Assembly: GCF_900112825.1 (NCBI RefSeq)
Contig: NZ_FONE01000001.1
Coordinates: 62,001-126,000 of the forward strand
DNA from: Nitrosomonas sp. Nm166
Lineage (GTDB): Bacteria > Pseudomonadota > Gammaproteobacteria > Burkholderiales > Nitrosomonadaceae
Reading direction: 5' to 3'
Length of the DNA: 64,000 bases
Shown here piece by piece: positions 31,403 through 41,190 of this stretch. Every line of letters starts with the position of its first letter. Within the stretch, counting starts at the first letter, position 1. The notes below the pieces were generated by a model, which was not told the origin of the DNA, did no database searches, and worked only from the letters and a program-made list of their open reading frames with translations. Made by a program: the position numbers and the translations under genes.

Positions 31403-32053
31403 CTAACTTATTGGTTTACCCGCACGATACAAAGCGATGGTACCGGCTACTGTGCGATAACACGTAGTTTCTTTCACTTGACCGAATCCGGCATCTGCCA
31501 TAAAAACTGGTAATAAACCTAGAATATTATCGTGCACTTCTTCAAACCAGCGCACTATCCATGAGATCAGCCACATGAATGAATCGTGCGGTTTTCCGAA
31601 ATCCGCGATATGCAGTTCGCCACCAGGTTTTAGTACGCGGTATGCTTCTCTGAGCGCCTGCTGTTTATCCTGCTGTGTCAGGTGATGCAGCATCAGACTG
31701 GCGAATATTCGGTCAAAGCTCTCATTCGCATAGGGTAGCGCAGTTGCTACACCCTGTTGCAAGGTGATGTTTTCTCCTGTTTCTTCAGCTTTTTTTCGCG
31801 CAATATTCAGCACCTCAGGATCCACATCCAGTCCGTAGACTGCGGCATGCGGTTCGGTTTGTTTGATCATCAGCGTAAGCGTGCCTGTGCCGCAGCCCAC
31901 ATCCAGCACGGCTTGACCTGACCGAATGCGAGCTTGCGCGATTAACGAAGTCTTTAACGTTGTTTCAGAAAACAAGTGCCGCATCACTGGATCATACCAG
32001 CGCGTGAGCCAGTGGAAATGAAATGCCGGGGTATAACGCGCGTGTTTTTTCAT
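31403..32053 (-). CDS. UbiE/Methyltransf_11-type SAM methyltransferase
   Basis: 216-residue class I methyltransferase: motif I VLDVGCGTGTLTLMI, an acidic residue after the second strand (VYGLDVDPEVL), FDRIFASLMLHHL and VLKPGGELHIADFGKP. The opening FHWLTRWYDPVMRHLF resembles ubiquinone/menaquinone-type enzymes. The substrate is unknown. It lies downstream of zur on the same strand, with a 165-base gap. Confidence 0.8.
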   Translation of the reverse strand: MKKHARYTPAFHFHWLTRWYDPVMRHLFSETTLKTSLIAQARIRSGQAVLDVGCGTGTLTLMIKQTEPHAAVYGLDVDPEVLNIARKKAEETGENITLQQGVATALPYANESFDRIFASLMLHHLTQQDKQQALREAYRVLKPGGELHIADFGKPHDSFMWLISWIVRWFEEVHDNILGLLPVFMADAGFGQVKETTCYRTVAGTIALYRAGKPIS

Positions 32054-32218
32054 GATTTAATTCCATTGCTATTTCATTACCAGAGTCCTGCTAAAGCAGG
32101 TTTGGCGCATCACATGATTCAGCAGGGCGGTTTTACCGCTACCAAGAAACCTTGCCAGTAAGTGTAACTGGCATAGCGATTATTTGTCGCAGAACATCAG
32201 GTAATGTAATTTTGATGC

Positions 32219-32680
32219 TTATCCCGAAGTCTGACAACGCGCGCATACGCCACGCAATTCTAGTTGTTTGTGCGCAAGCATGAAGCCAGTAGTCTGAATA
32301 CTACGCTCGAGTTCTTCGATAATGCGTTTTTTGATGCCGACTTCCTTGACGCTGCCGCAGCGATCACAGATCAGGAACTGCGGTGTTTCATGTTGATGAT
32401 CGCAGGCAATATGTGCGCATGACATATACTGCCCGGCAGTTTCCAACTTATGTACCAGTTTTTCCTGAATCAGAAAATCCAGTATGCGATAGATCGACAT
32501 CACCGGTAGCGATTCCTGGAATTGCGCTTTATACCGATCGAAGATTTCATAGGCGGAAAGCGGCGTGGTAGATGCCAGCAATACCATCAGTACATTTTTA
32601 CGTTTCTGAGTCAGCTTAGTACCCCCTGACGCGCAAACTTCTTGAGATTTATTGATGAGTTTCTCAATATCAGCCGGCAT
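32219..32680 (-). CDS. zur: Fur-family zinc uptake regulator Zur
   Basis: 153-residue Fur-family repressor: an N-terminal winged helix (GGTKLTQKRKNVLMVLLASTT...LPVMSIYRILDFL) and a dimer domain with His-rich AHIACDHQHETPQF. The structural zinc pairs CDRC and CARC are present. The spacing and the CDRCGSVKEVG block fit Zur better than Fur. It is divergent from a receptor gene carrying a Zur box and next to ZIP and COG0523 genes, which supports zinc as the signal. Confidence 0.87.
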   Translation of the reverse strand: MPADIEKLINKSQEVCASGGTKLTQKRKNVLMVLLASTTPLSAYEIFDRYKAQFQESLPVMSIYRILDFLIQEKLVHKLETAGQYMSCAHIACDHQHETPQFLICDRCGSVKEVGIKKRIIEELERSIQTTGFMLAHKQLELRGVCARCQTSG

Positions 32681-33081
32681 TTTATTATATCTTCAGAGTC
32701 TTAAAGGTCAGATCATTTCTGATGTTAAAAATAAAAGCATACCACGCGAATATGCTTTCAGATGCAAATCCATTTCACCGCACATTTCTTTTAGCCAGCT
32801 CGGTGCTTGTTGCGCATGCTCAAACAGAATTTTCCTGTATCCAATATTAGACACATCCACTCGCCGTTCTCAACAGCAATGATTTCCGCTTCTGTATTCG
32901 TATTCAGGCAACGCAGAATGCGCTGTGTAATTGTCCAATTCTTCCAGATTCACCAAATCATTTCCTTGAGCCATACATAGCATGCTGCGCTCATATCCTA
33001 GTACTCCAAAAAGCCGGAACGTACAGTTACCGGTAGATCAGTTTGCATTTCATTTCATGTATTAAAGTATCCATTGATATT
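32681..33081. other. Intergenic stretch behind Zur box
   Basis: About 400 bases between zur and the Zur box. On the minus strand (about 32990 to 32800) a broken reading frame is visible (MAQGNDLVNLEELDNYTAH, then in another frame AENGEWMCLILDTGKFC), suggesting the residue of a small decayed gene of unknown family. No other signal was found. Confidence 0.35.
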
Positions 33082-33096
33082 TGTTATGATATAACA
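33082..33096. promoter_or_regulatory. Zur box
   Basis: TGTTATGATATAACA is a palindrome that differs at one defined position from the proteobacterial Zur consensus TGTTATANTATAACA. It lies 258 bases upstream of the receptor start and between zur and that gene, as expected for zinc-dependent repression. Confidence 0.82.
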
Positions 33097-33157
33097 TATC
33101 ATTTATAATATGCAATATTGATTCTTATCCTCTATTCAAGGGTCAGTGAATTTTCAG

Positions 33158-33252
33158 CACCTCGAGAAGCCAGTTTTTAGCAAATTATCTTCAAGCAATT
33201 GTTTAATCCGGCTTTATTGTGACGAGGTCTCGAGGTGTTCTTTTTTCTTTTT
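33158..33252 (+). terminator. Structured leader with terminator-like end
   Basis: A 9-bp inverted repeat CACCTCGAG (33158-33166) / CTCGAGGTG (33229-33237) encloses a second pairing AAGCC/GGCTT. It is followed at once by a T-rich run (TTCTTTTTTCTTTTT). It lies within the leader between the Zur box and the receptor start, so it could terminate or attenuate transcription before the receptor gene. The regulator or ligand is unknown. Confidence 0.55.
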
Positions 33253-33354
33253 AACTAATTGTTGTGTTTTCAATAGCAGAATACCTACAAACGATGAATT
33301 TACGAAGTAATAGCGCGTACGTACAAAACTTGAAAGGTTCGGCATGAAGGCAAA

Positions 33355-35652
33355 ATGGGCACTCGAACATACCTTTCAATGGTCATTTATCGTCTCAGTA
33401 TGCCCCAACTGGCTCGAAGAATAGCAGTTGGCATTATTTTGGTATGGTTTATGGGATCAGCTGAACAAACATTAGCAGAACATAATTCCAAGAGTCCTGG
33501 GTCTATCAATGCGCCGCTCGAATCCCCCAAGACCAATTCCGCAATCCAGCTGACACCGATAAATATTATCGGCGTTACACCCGATCAATTACCTAAGCCG
33601 AGTGCCAGCACATTGAAAGGTCGCGCACTGCGCTTGCAGCAAGGAGATACCCTTGGCCAGACCTTGCACGAAGAACTGGGAGTCAGCAATGCATCTTTTG
33701 GTTCGGGTGTCGGTATACCGGTAATACGCGGCTTAACCGGCTCACGGGTACGCATACTACAAAGCGGCATTGGTACCCATGACGCAACTACCCTCAGTCC
33801 GGATCACGCAGTGGCGATTGATCCCTTATTTGCAGATACCATTCAAATCATGCGCGGCCCGGAAGTAGTTCGCTATGGCGGCAATGCCATTGGCGGCATC
33901 GTTGACGTAAACGATGGCCGCATCCCTGATAAAAGGGTTAAGCAACCGATCAGCGGTTCTTTTGAGAGCCGTTATGACACGAATGGCAATGGCACGCATT
34001 CTGCATTCAAACTGAATATGGGAAAAGATCGGTTCGCATTTAATGTCGGTGGTTTTTTTCGCCACCGCAACGATATCCGCATCCCTGGCAAAGCGATTGA
34101 TGAAGCATTCGTGGAACAGCAATTTGGCCTGACTGAAATTCACAATGTCACGGGGAAAATCCCCAATACCGATAGTAAAGGCTTTGGCGGATATACTGGT
34201 GTTTCGTGGCTCGGCAATAACATCATGGCGGGCATGTCCGTCAGCCATACCGATAATCGCTATGGTATCCCGAAAGGCAGTCATCATCTCGATCCCAATC
34301 ATCTGGATGGCCTCGAAACAATTCTGCCAAACATTAAAGACCTGACGGGGTTTGAAGATATCTTTGGCCCGCAAGCGTTATTCCCTAATATCCGCTTCCA
34401 TATGCATCAGACCCGTTATGATTTCAAATCCGAGTGGTATGAACCGATGCGCGGAGTAGAAAGCGTCAGTTTCCGCTATGGTTTGGTTGATTATGGGCAT
34501 ACTGAACTTGAGGGTGGCTCTCCATTCACCAAGTTTAAAAATGACGTCGGTGAAGGCCGCGTCGAAGCACGACACAATGCATTGCCAAACCTGACCGGCA
34601 CCTTTGGCGCACAGTGGATCAATCGGAATTTTTCCGCGCTTGGTGTCGAAACGTTTGTTCCACCAACCAAGCAACAGTCTTTGGGTATCTATACCACACA
34701 AGATTACACGTGGAACAACTGGATATTACGCGGCGGTATCCGCTTCGAACATGCCCGCATCGATCCCAGCGCAAACGAACTGAAATTGCGCGGTAGCGCG
34801 CTGCCGCCAGTTCCATTACCTAACTCGCTAGATTACCAGGCAGTTTCCGCCTCCGCTGCGTTGCAGTGGAATCCACGGCAAGATACCGCATTAACGCTAA
34901 CCTTAAATCGCGGCAAGCGTCCGCCCGATATTCAGGAATTACTGGCACTCGGACCCCATTTATCCACGCGCAGTTTTGAGATTGGTAATGTGCAATTAAA
35001 AAATGAAACCGTGAACATGGTTGATCTGGGCCTCGACTGGAAATCGGCACGAGTCAGCTCGCGTATCAATGGTTATTACAACCGTACCGACGATTTTATC
35101 TATTTGCGTAACACCGGACTGGTATATGAAATCGACAATGAAGTGATCCGTCAGCGTTGCGTCAGCGACGCAGAATGTGTGTCAATTTTTGCTTACGACC
35201 AGCGTAATGCCGAGTTCGCCGGTTTCGAAGCCAGGGTTGATACAACCCTTTATCAATTGCCGCGTGGCAATAATGTATTGTTGACACTGTTTTCCGATTA
35301 TGTGCGTGGGCGTTTCGTTAACGGTGATCGTGACGACGTTCCTCGCATGCCGCCACTTCGTTATGGCGCTGAGTTGGGATTTGGCAATCAAACCTGGAAT
35401 AGCGCGCTGCGCTATACCCGTGCAGAAGCGCAACATCATCCCGGCAAAAATGAAACACCCACGGATGGCTATCATTTATTGACCGCATCAGCGGACTATC
35501 AACTCAAAGCGGGCAAATGGGGTGATCTATGGCTATTCGCCAAAGGGTATAACCTGCTCAACGAAGAAATTCGCAACTCAGTCTCCTTTTTAAGAAATTT
35601 CGCCCCGGAACCAGGCCGCAGTTTCATTTTCGGGGTACGAGCAACCTTTTAG
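33355..35652 (+). CDS. TonB-dependent outer-membrane receptor, probably for zinc (ZnuD-like)
   Basis: 765 residues: a signal segment to ~residue 43, a plug domain (GVGIPVIRGLTGSRVRILQ, IQIMRGPEVVRYGGNAIGG) and a 22-strand-type barrel ending in Phe (FIFGVRATF). The plug wording resembles ZnuD-type receptors. With the Zur box upstream, zinc or a zinc complex is the likely cargo, moved into the periplasm with TonB energy. A conserved cysteine pair lies in an extracellular-loop-like stretch (RCVSDAECVS). The next gene starts about a dozen bases after the stop. Confidence 0.85.
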   Translation: MGTRTYLSMVIYRLSMPQLARRIAVGIILVWFMGSAEQTLAEHNSKSPGSINAPLESPKTNSAIQLTPINIIGVTPDQLPKPSASTLKGRALRLQQGDTLGQTLHEELGVSNASFGSGVGIPVIRGLTGSRVRILQSGIGTHDATTLSPDHAVAIDPLFADTIQIMRGPEVVRYGGNAIGGIVDVNDGRIPDKRVKQPISGSFESRYDTNGNGTHSAFKLNMGKDRFAFNVGGFFRHRNDIRIPGKAIDEAFVEQQFGLTEIHNVTGKIPNTDSKGFGGYTGVSWLGNNIMAGMSVSHTDNRYGIPKGSHHLDPNHLDGLETILPNIKDLTGFEDIFGPQALFPNIRFHMHQTRYDFKSEWYEPMRGVESVSFRYGLVDYGHTELEGGSPFTKFKNDVGEGRVEARHNALPNLTGTFGAQWINRNFSALGVETFVPPTKQQSLGIYTTQDYTWNNWILRGGIRFEHARIDPSANELKLRGSALPPVPLPNSLDYQAVSASAALQWNPRQDTALTLTLNRGKRPPDIQELLALGPHLSTRSFEIGNVQLKNETVNMVDLGLDWKSARVSSRINGYYNRTDDFIYLRNTGLVYEIDNEVIRQRCVSDAECVSIFAYDQRNAEFAGFEARVDTTLYQLPRGNNVLLTLFSDYVRGRFVNGDRDDVPRMPPLRYGAELGFGNQTWNSALRYTRAEAQHHPGKNETPTDGYHLLTASADYQLKAGKWGDLWLFAKGYNLLNEEIRNSVSFLRNFAPEPGRSFIFGVRATF

Positions 35653-35664
35653 GAAGTGTCATGT

Positions 35665-37056
35665 ATGAAATTGCAACTTAACAACCTTCGATTGAAAGGA
35701 TCAATTTGCAACATGGCCTTGCACGGTTATTTGCTGCTGGCTGCGCTAGTATCGGCTCAGCACGCAAGTGCCAGTACCCTACATCTGGATGTTGAAGTCT
35801 GGGGACAAGGCAATGCCTTGTTTACCGGATATTGCCGCACACCCGGTATCGTTGGTTGTGATCTGGATGGATTGGCGGATGCGCTTCATTTACCGGTTAA
35901 TACCTTACCAACAGAAACTGCGACTGGCAAGCTGATATTCCCGGCTGACTTTCAAGATCTATCAGGTGGTCAGTTCAAAACCAAAAATCCAGGGTTCCAA
36001 TCAATACAAAATGCACTGCTACCCAATGAACTGCTCGGTTATCGCGCGCTCGGCAAGCTGAAATATTGGGATCCGGCTGTGGCTGCCTGGAACGATGCAC
36101 CGCCGGAGGTGCAGATCCGATTATTTGGCGGGTTGGAAGCCAGCGCCGCAGTACTCAATGATTTCTCAAAATGCGCCGGTCAATTGATTTGCTTTAGCGA
36201 GGGAAGTTTCGGTATTGATGGCAGCACGGTTTTTTCCGGCATTGGTATCCACGGCAATCCGGAGCTGGTCGTCGATATCACCGATACCAATGGGATTTTG
36301 CATACCCATCTGAGCTTTTTCCTGGAAGATCAGAATGGTCAAGCAGGAGGACCGGTCGGTGCTTATTTAATTGAAATGCAATTACTTTCCAATGCGCGTT
36401 TTTTTCCGACTGAACCATTCCTCATTTTATTCAATGCAGGACTGGATACCAGTCAATTTGCGGCTGCTTTGATGGCATTGACCGGCGAACCGACAGGCAT
36501 CGATCCTCCTCAACCGCCTATCCTGCCGGTATCGATACCCGGGGATGTCGATCTGGATAGCGATGTCGATCGCATCGACGTGGCGCTGATTCTGCTCGCT
36601 GCACAAAACAACGAAACGCTAGAACCAACAAATGCCGCCTTTGACGTCGATAAAGATGGCGTTATCACTCGTGAAGATGCCTTGCTGGCTAAAACGTTAT
36701 GCACGCTGAGACTATGCAATATTCCGACAGAAGCGCCTGCGACTGCGACTGCGCTGAATGTAGCAGCAATTTATGATCACCATTCCGGTATTTTAAATCT
36801 GAACGATGTACAAATCGGCGACCAACATTATCGCGCACAGCTGCAGACTCAGACTGGCAATACCCTGACGTTGATTTCGCTACAACCTGACAAGCCCCGC
36901 TATGCAACACCAGCTCAGTATGATGAGGCCACAGGCATCCTGGAAATTCCTTCAGTATTCATTAATGGCAAATATTTCCGGGCGGCCTTACGAAACCTCG
37001 GTGCTCATGGATTTCAAGTGGAGCACTTGGAAGAAATCGCCGGAATTCTAGACTAA
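35665..37056 (+). CDS. Secreted protein with dockerin/EF-hand-like repeats
   Basis: 463 residues with a signal peptide (hydrophobic LHGYLLLAALVSA, then HASAS). No known whole-length family is recognised. Two EF-hand/dockerin-like calcium loops lie at ~294-345 (DVDLDSDVDRID and DVDKDGVITRED). The C-terminal ~100 residues include HHSGILNLNDVQIGDQHYRAQLQ, a pattern repeated in the next gene's product. An earlier segment (DLSGGQFKTKNPGF..., HTHLSFFLED) also parallels it. ATG 35665 follows AGGAAG; a GTG at 35656 is possible. It lies directly behind the Zur-controlled receptor, so a role in zinc binding outside the membrane is inferred. Confidence 0.7.
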   Translation: MKLQLNNLRLKGSICNMALHGYLLLAALVSAQHASASTLHLDVEVWGQGNALFTGYCRTPGIVGCDLDGLADALHLPVNTLPTETATGKLIFPADFQDLSGGQFKTKNPGFQSIQNALLPNELLGYRALGKLKYWDPAVAAWNDAPPEVQIRLFGGLEASAAVLNDFSKCAGQLICFSEGSFGIDGSTVFSGIGIHGNPELVVDITDTNGILHTHLSFFLEDQNGQAGGPVGAYLIEMQLLSNARFFPTEPFLILFNAGLDTSQFAAALMALTGEPTGIDPPQPPILPVSIPGDVDLDSDVDRIDVALILLAAQNNETLEPTNAAFDVDKDGVITREDALLAKTLCTLRLCNIPTEAPATATALNVAAIYDHHSGILNLNDVQIGDQHYRAQLQTQTGNTLTLISLQPDKPRYATPAQYDEATGILEIPSVFINGKYFRAALRNLGAHGFQVEHLEEIAGILD

Positions 37057-37098
37057 TCAGTTCGTTATAACCACTCATTCACAACATAGGAGATAAAA

Positions 37099-37878
37099 AT
37101 GTTTAATAAGCTGAAAATATTGTTGATCACGCTGATGTTCAGCCTACATTTCGTACCTGCCAGCTCAGCACAAGAACTGCACGCCGGAGATATACAACCA
37201 TGGCGAATCGGCGCGGAAATTTTTGTGAATAATACGGTGTTTGAAACCGATTTCGGTGATCCCAGCGGCGGTTCATTCGCTACCGACGAACCAGGGATTG
37301 ATGTCAATATCGAAAAAGGCGCGTTCACACCCGGTAATTGGCTGCGCTTTCAACCCGTTGGCCAACTTTTATACTGGAATGGGACGCAATGGAGCACTGC
37401 TATTCCGAATGGAGAGAGAATCGAAATCACTGACGCGCTTAACAATGCCATTTCGTTTAGTGCCACCGGCACCGCCGGGACTGCTGGCGTCATTGGTGAA
37501 GTCGGTAGTGACGGCAGTGTACATGAACATCTGAGTTTCAAAATTTTTGATGTATCCAATACGCCAAACGGCACCCCAGGTGCATACCGTATCCAACTGA
37601 GACTATTTGAATCCAACGCAAATAGCGACACTTCTGTTTCCATCGCCACGTCTCCAATTACCATTGTTTTCAATCGGGGGCTTGAACACGAAAGCTTTGA
37701 GCTAGCCGTAGCCGCAGCAAACGATCTTACTGAAAATTCTGTCTTCGTTGCTGATACGGGGATATTGACAATCCAGCGTGTCAAAGCCTTGGAAACTTAC
37801 TACCAGGCAAAATTACAGCATATCGGCGATGGCAAGTTCCAATTGATAGAAGCTAACGAGATTACCGTAACGGAATAA
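37099..37878 (+). CDS. Secreted protein of the Zur cluster
   Basis: 259 residues with a clear signal peptide (MFNKLKILLITLMFSLHFVPASSAQ). The mature part starts ELHAGDIQPW and has the pattern DFGDPSGGSFATDEPG, PNGERIEITDAL and HEHLSFKIFD. The end (DTGILTIQRVKALETYYQAKLQ) matches the C-terminal motif of the upstream protein. It recalls secreted proteins reported beside Zur-regulated genes in other bacteria, but I cannot name the family with certainty. GGAGAT precedes the ATG. Likely periplasmic or released; metal binding is inferred. Confidence 0.7.
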   Translation: MFNKLKILLITLMFSLHFVPASSAQELHAGDIQPWRIGAEIFVNNTVFETDFGDPSGGSFATDEPGIDVNIEKGAFTPGNWLRFQPVGQLLYWNGTQWSTAIPNGERIEITDALNNAISFSATGTAGTAGVIGEVGSDGSVHEHLSFKIFDVSNTPNGTPGAYRIQLRLFESNANSDTSVSIATSPITIVFNRGLEHESFELAVAAANDLTENSVFVADTGILTIQRVKALETYYQAKLQHIGDGKFQLIEANEITVTE

Positions 37879-37890
37879 CGATTAAAATTT

Positions 37891-37963
37891 GCCGGAAACA
37901 AGCATAACTACCATTCGTGTCTGAAATTGCAAGTATTGTGATCCGAATGTATTTCCGGCTTTT
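37891..37963 (+). terminator. Long-loop inverted repeat before ZIP gene
   Basis: GCCGGAAA (37891-37898) pairs with TTTCCGGC (37952-37959) across a 53-base loop and is followed by TTTT. It may end the receptor/secreted-protein transcript or act as a leader structure for the ZIP gene. Confidence 0.4.
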
Positions 37964-38005
37964 ATGAATATCCGTCATCGTTAGCATCAGCAATCAAAAT
38001 CAATT

Positions 38006-38782
38006 ATGGATACTTTTACAATATTTGCCACATTGGCTGCTTCTTTAGTGGTTGTCCTGGTTGCAGCTTGCTCGTTTTTTGTGCTTTACGTCAGCGACAC
38101 TACATTAAAAGTGTGGATGCCAAGACTGATTGCAGTTGCCGTTGGTGTATTGCTGGGTGATGCCTTTCTTCACCTTCTTCCTGATTCAATGAAGCTAGCA
38201 GAAAATACCAATGCAGTGCTACTTTGGACACTAGCCGGTATCCTTTTCTTCTACGTAATTGAGCAATTCCTGCACTGGCGGCACGATCACAGCATTGAAA
38301 TACCGGCTGCCGCTGCTGGCAAATCGGCTTCTCTCGCAAGAATGAATTTGTTGGGTGATGGTATCCATAACTTTGTTGATGGGGTGTTGATTGCGGGTAG
38401 TTTTCTCGCTGATCCCATGTTGGGTATCGCCACCACATTTGCCATCGTGATGCATGAAATACCACAGGAAATATCAGATATCGCAGTCTTGATACACGGT
38501 GGATTCGAAAAGAAGCAGGCTGTCATCGCTAATGTGGTTTGCGCTACCGCATGTATCGCTGGTGCTGTGTCAACTTTACTTGTCGCCCACACAATCACCT
38601 TAAGCTTAAGTGCGCTATTGGCAATAACCGCTGGCGGTTTTATCTACATTGCAACTACCGACCTTATCCCACTGCTGCGGCAACCAAAAATGAAACTCAC
38701 ATTACCCATTCAGTTTGCGGCCACCGCAGTGGGTGTCATATCCATGCAAACCATTCTATGGCTTGAAACTATCTTATCTTAA
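38006..38782 (+). CDS. ZIP-family metal permease
   Basis: 258-residue inner-membrane importer with about 7-8 helices. The ZIP metal-site helices are plain: LGDGIHNFVDGVLIAGSF and VMHEIPQEISDIAVLIHGG, with His, Asp and Glu ligands. The cytoplasmic loop HWRHDHSIE is His-rich. It probably imports Zn2+ into the cytoplasm as the inner-membrane partner of the receptor upstream; no ZnuABC genes are seen in the window. The COG0523 gene follows after 15 bases. Confidence 0.87.
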   Translation: MDTFTIFATLAASLVVVLVAACSFFVLYVSDTTLKVWMPRLIAVAVGVLLGDAFLHLLPDSMKLAENTNAVLLWTLAGILFFYVIEQFLHWRHDHSIEIPAAAAGKSASLARMNLLGDGIHNFVDGVLIAGSFLADPMLGIATTFAIVMHEIPQEISDIAVLIHGGFEKKQAVIANVVCATACIAGAVSTLLVAHTITLSLSALLAITAGGFIYIATTDLIPLLRQPKMKLTLPIQFAATAVGVISMQTILWLETILS

Positions 38783-38797
38783 ACAAGGAGTAGAATC

Positions 38798-40150
38798 GTG
38801 ATATCAAAAATTCCTGTAACTGTCCTTACTGGATTCCTAGGATCTGGAAAAACAACATTGCTTAATCGGATTCTGTCTGAAAACCATGGAAAGCGAATCG
38901 CCGTCATCGAAAACGAATATGGTGAAATCGGTATTGATAATGATCTGGTTATCGGTGCTGAAGAAGAAATATTTGAAATGAACAATGGTTGCATTTGCTG
39001 TACCGTACGTGGAGACCTGATTCGTATTTTGGGCAATTTGATGAAACGACGCGATCGTTTCGACTACATTATGATTGAAACAACCGGTATGGCTGATCCA
39101 GGCCCTGTTGCACAAACATTCTTCATGGACGATGACATCAAAAATGCGTTGAGTCTTGATGGCATCGTGACCCTCGTCGATGCAAAACACGTAATCGAGC
39201 ATATCGATGATAGTGATGAAGTAAAAGAACAGATTGCGTTTGCAGATGTTATTCTGCTGAATAAGATTGACCTGGTAACGCCAAACGCCCTTGAGGAGCT
39301 GGAGGCACGAATTCGCAGCATGAACTCGGTTGCAAAGATTTTCCGTACCCAGGATGCAGCAATTGCCATGGACCATATCCTTAATTTAGGAGGATTTGAT
39401 CTCGACCGTGCGCTTGAAGTAAATCCCAAATTTCTTGAACCCGAATATCCTTTTGAATGGAGTGGTGTGTACCAACTTGATGAGGGAATCTATACATTGA
39501 TATTTAACGCCGGGCCCGATCCGACAATAAACGTGAGTCTCCTTCGCATCGCAAATACTTTGAATGAATCAATGCAGACGACTTTTAATTCTGCTGCGGA
39601 GTCTGCTGTGCTTGCTTTCTCGTCAGACGAAACAGCGCTCAAGCCTGGCGAAGCGATACAGGCATTCGGTAAATGGTATCAACTACAACTTAACACTAAC
39701 AAATCGCGATTTTCTTTGCTCATTGATCAACCAGGCATCTATGCATTGTTTACCGAACATCATCCAGATGAGTTTCACGCGCACCTCGAAAATGCTGATG
39801 GCAACCGACTGCAAGCGGTAATTACCCGTGCATATAAACCGGATCATGAACACGACGAAGAGATTACATCTGTCGGTATCACTACGTCAGGTGCGCTCAA
39901 TCTTGACAGATTTGAAGAATGGCTGCGTTGGTTACTGGCAACGAAAGGGGCTGATATCTTCCGTATGAAAGGGATACTTAACTTTAGCGGAATGACAGAA
40001 CGCTATGTATTCCAGGGAGTACACATGTTGTTTGATGGACGTCCTGATCGCCCCTGGGCAGATGAACCTCGTAAAAATGCTTTGATCTTTATCGGGAGAA
40101 ACCTTGATCGGGAAGAATTAAATGCGGGGTTTAATGCATGCTTGGACTAG
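38798..40150 (+). CDS. COG0523 (CobW/ZNG1-type) GTPase, zinc chaperone
   Basis: 450-residue G3E GTPase: Walker [16 protein letters not shown], the metal-binding CxCC motif in [29 protein letters not shown] (Walker B region) and the NKID motif for guanine. The CobW C-terminal domain is present, with a His-rich DHEHDEE and FDGRPDRPW. Zur-linked members deliver zinc to client enzymes during starvation. The start is GTG at 38798 with a good AAGGAG. It overlaps the WD40 gene by 13 bases. Confidence 0.88.
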   Translation: MISKIPVTVLTGFLGSGKTTLLNRILSENHGKRIAVIENEYGEIGIDNDLVIGAEEEIFEMNNGCICCTVRGDLIRILGNLMKRRDRFDYIMIETTGMADPGPVAQTFFMDDDIKNALSLDGIVTLVDAKHVIEHIDDSDEVKEQIAFADVILLNKIDLVTPNALEELEARIRSMNSVAKIFRTQDAAIAMDHILNLGGFDLDRALEVNPKFLEPEYPFEWSGVYQLDEGIYTLIFNAGPDPTINVSLLRIANTLNESMQTTFNSAAESAVLAFSSDETALKPGEAIQAFGKWYQLQLNTNKSRFSLLIDQPGIYALFTEHHPDEFHAHLENADGNRLQAVITRAYKPDHEHDEEITSVGITTSGALNLDRFEEWLRWLLATKGADIFRMKGILNFSGMTERYVFQGVHMLFDGRPDRPWADEPRKNALIFIGRNLDREELNAGFNACLD

Positions 40151-41190
40151 ACCTATCACTGTTCAAAAGAGATGTACTGAATGAGCGCTGGAACATCTCA
40201 CTAGAGGAACATATCATTGACATGGCATGGTCTCCCGACATGAGCCATTTGGTTGCAGCCACTGCGGAAGGACGAATCATTCTGATTGATAATTATGGTG
40301 ATTCCGCAGCCTATAAACAGATTGGTGAACATGCGCTCGGCGCAAACTCAGTTTCATGGCGCCCCGATGGATTGCAATTTGCTTCATCAGGGCAAGATGG
40401 TAAAGTGCAAGTGTGGGATGGAGTTACTGGTAAGCTACTGCAATTAATCGATGCTGACAATGATTGGGTTGCAAAAGCTACTTACCATCCTCAACGTCCG
40501 ATCCTGGCAATTGCCGCAGGCCGATCATTCAAATGTTGGACCGAAACAGAAGGTATAATTTACGAATCGGCAGATCATGCCAGCACCATAGCTGATATTG
40601 GCTGGAGCCCGGATGGCTCTGCTGTGGCAGTCGCTGCCTACAACGGCGTTACCTTGCATTATCCTGTACAACAATCTGAACCACGAAAGTATCAATGGAA
40701 GGGCTCCAGCTTATTGCTGACTTGGAGTCCTGACGCAAAGTACATCGCTACGGGAGAACAGGACTCGACAGTACATTTCTGGGATGTCAATTCTGGCACT
40801 GATGCCCAAATGTCGGGTTTTTCAACTAAAGTGCTCGAGCTTTCATGGCATTCGTCAGGACAATGGTTAGCAACAGGCGGTGGAAATACTATCTGTATCT
40901 GGGATTGTAGGGGCAATGGACCTACCGGTCGTGAACCACAGTATTTGAGATATCATTTCGACAAAGTCACGCAAATTGCCTATCAACCTTCCGGCCATTA
41001 CTTGGCTTCTGCCGATATCGACGAGTTTCTACTACTATGGGAACCGGAAAAACACGACAAAATTATTTCAGCCACTTCGCTGTCAGCACCAGCAACCTGC
41101 ATACGCTGGACAACCAAAGGCGATATATTGGCAGTAGGTCAGCAAGATGGGGTCATAGAGACTTTTTTAATAAAAAATGCACATGTATAA
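40138..41190 (+). CDS. WD40-repeat protein
   Basis: 350-residue beta-propeller with about seven WD40 blades: [85 protein letters not shown] and others. It has no signal peptide, so it is cytoplasmic. Such propellers are scaffolds. The 13-base overlap with the COG0523 gene implies coupled translation and perhaps a physical complex with that GTPase or its client. Confidence 0.85.
   Translation: MLGLDLSLFKRDVLNERWNISLEEHIIDMAWSPDMSHLVAATAEGRIILIDNYGDSAAYKQIGEHALGANSVSWRPDGLQFASSGQDGKVQVWDGVTGKLLQLIDADNDWVAKATYHPQRPILAIAAGRSFKCWTETEGIIYESADHASTIADIGWSPDGSAVAVAAYNGVTLHYPVQQSEPRKYQWKGSSLLLTWSPDAKYIATGEQDSTVHFWDVNSGTDAQMSGFSTKVLELSWHSSGQWLATGGGNTICIWDCRGNGPTGREPQYLRYHFDKVTQIAYQPSGHYLASADIDEFLLLWEPEKHDKIISATSLSAPATCIRWTTKGDILAVGQQDGVIETFLIKNAHV

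Noticed and set aside
37879-38005. Second Zur box before the ZIP gene
   Set aside because: No palindrome close to TGTTATANTATAACA could be found there; the ZIP gene may be read from the upstream promoter or lack direct control.
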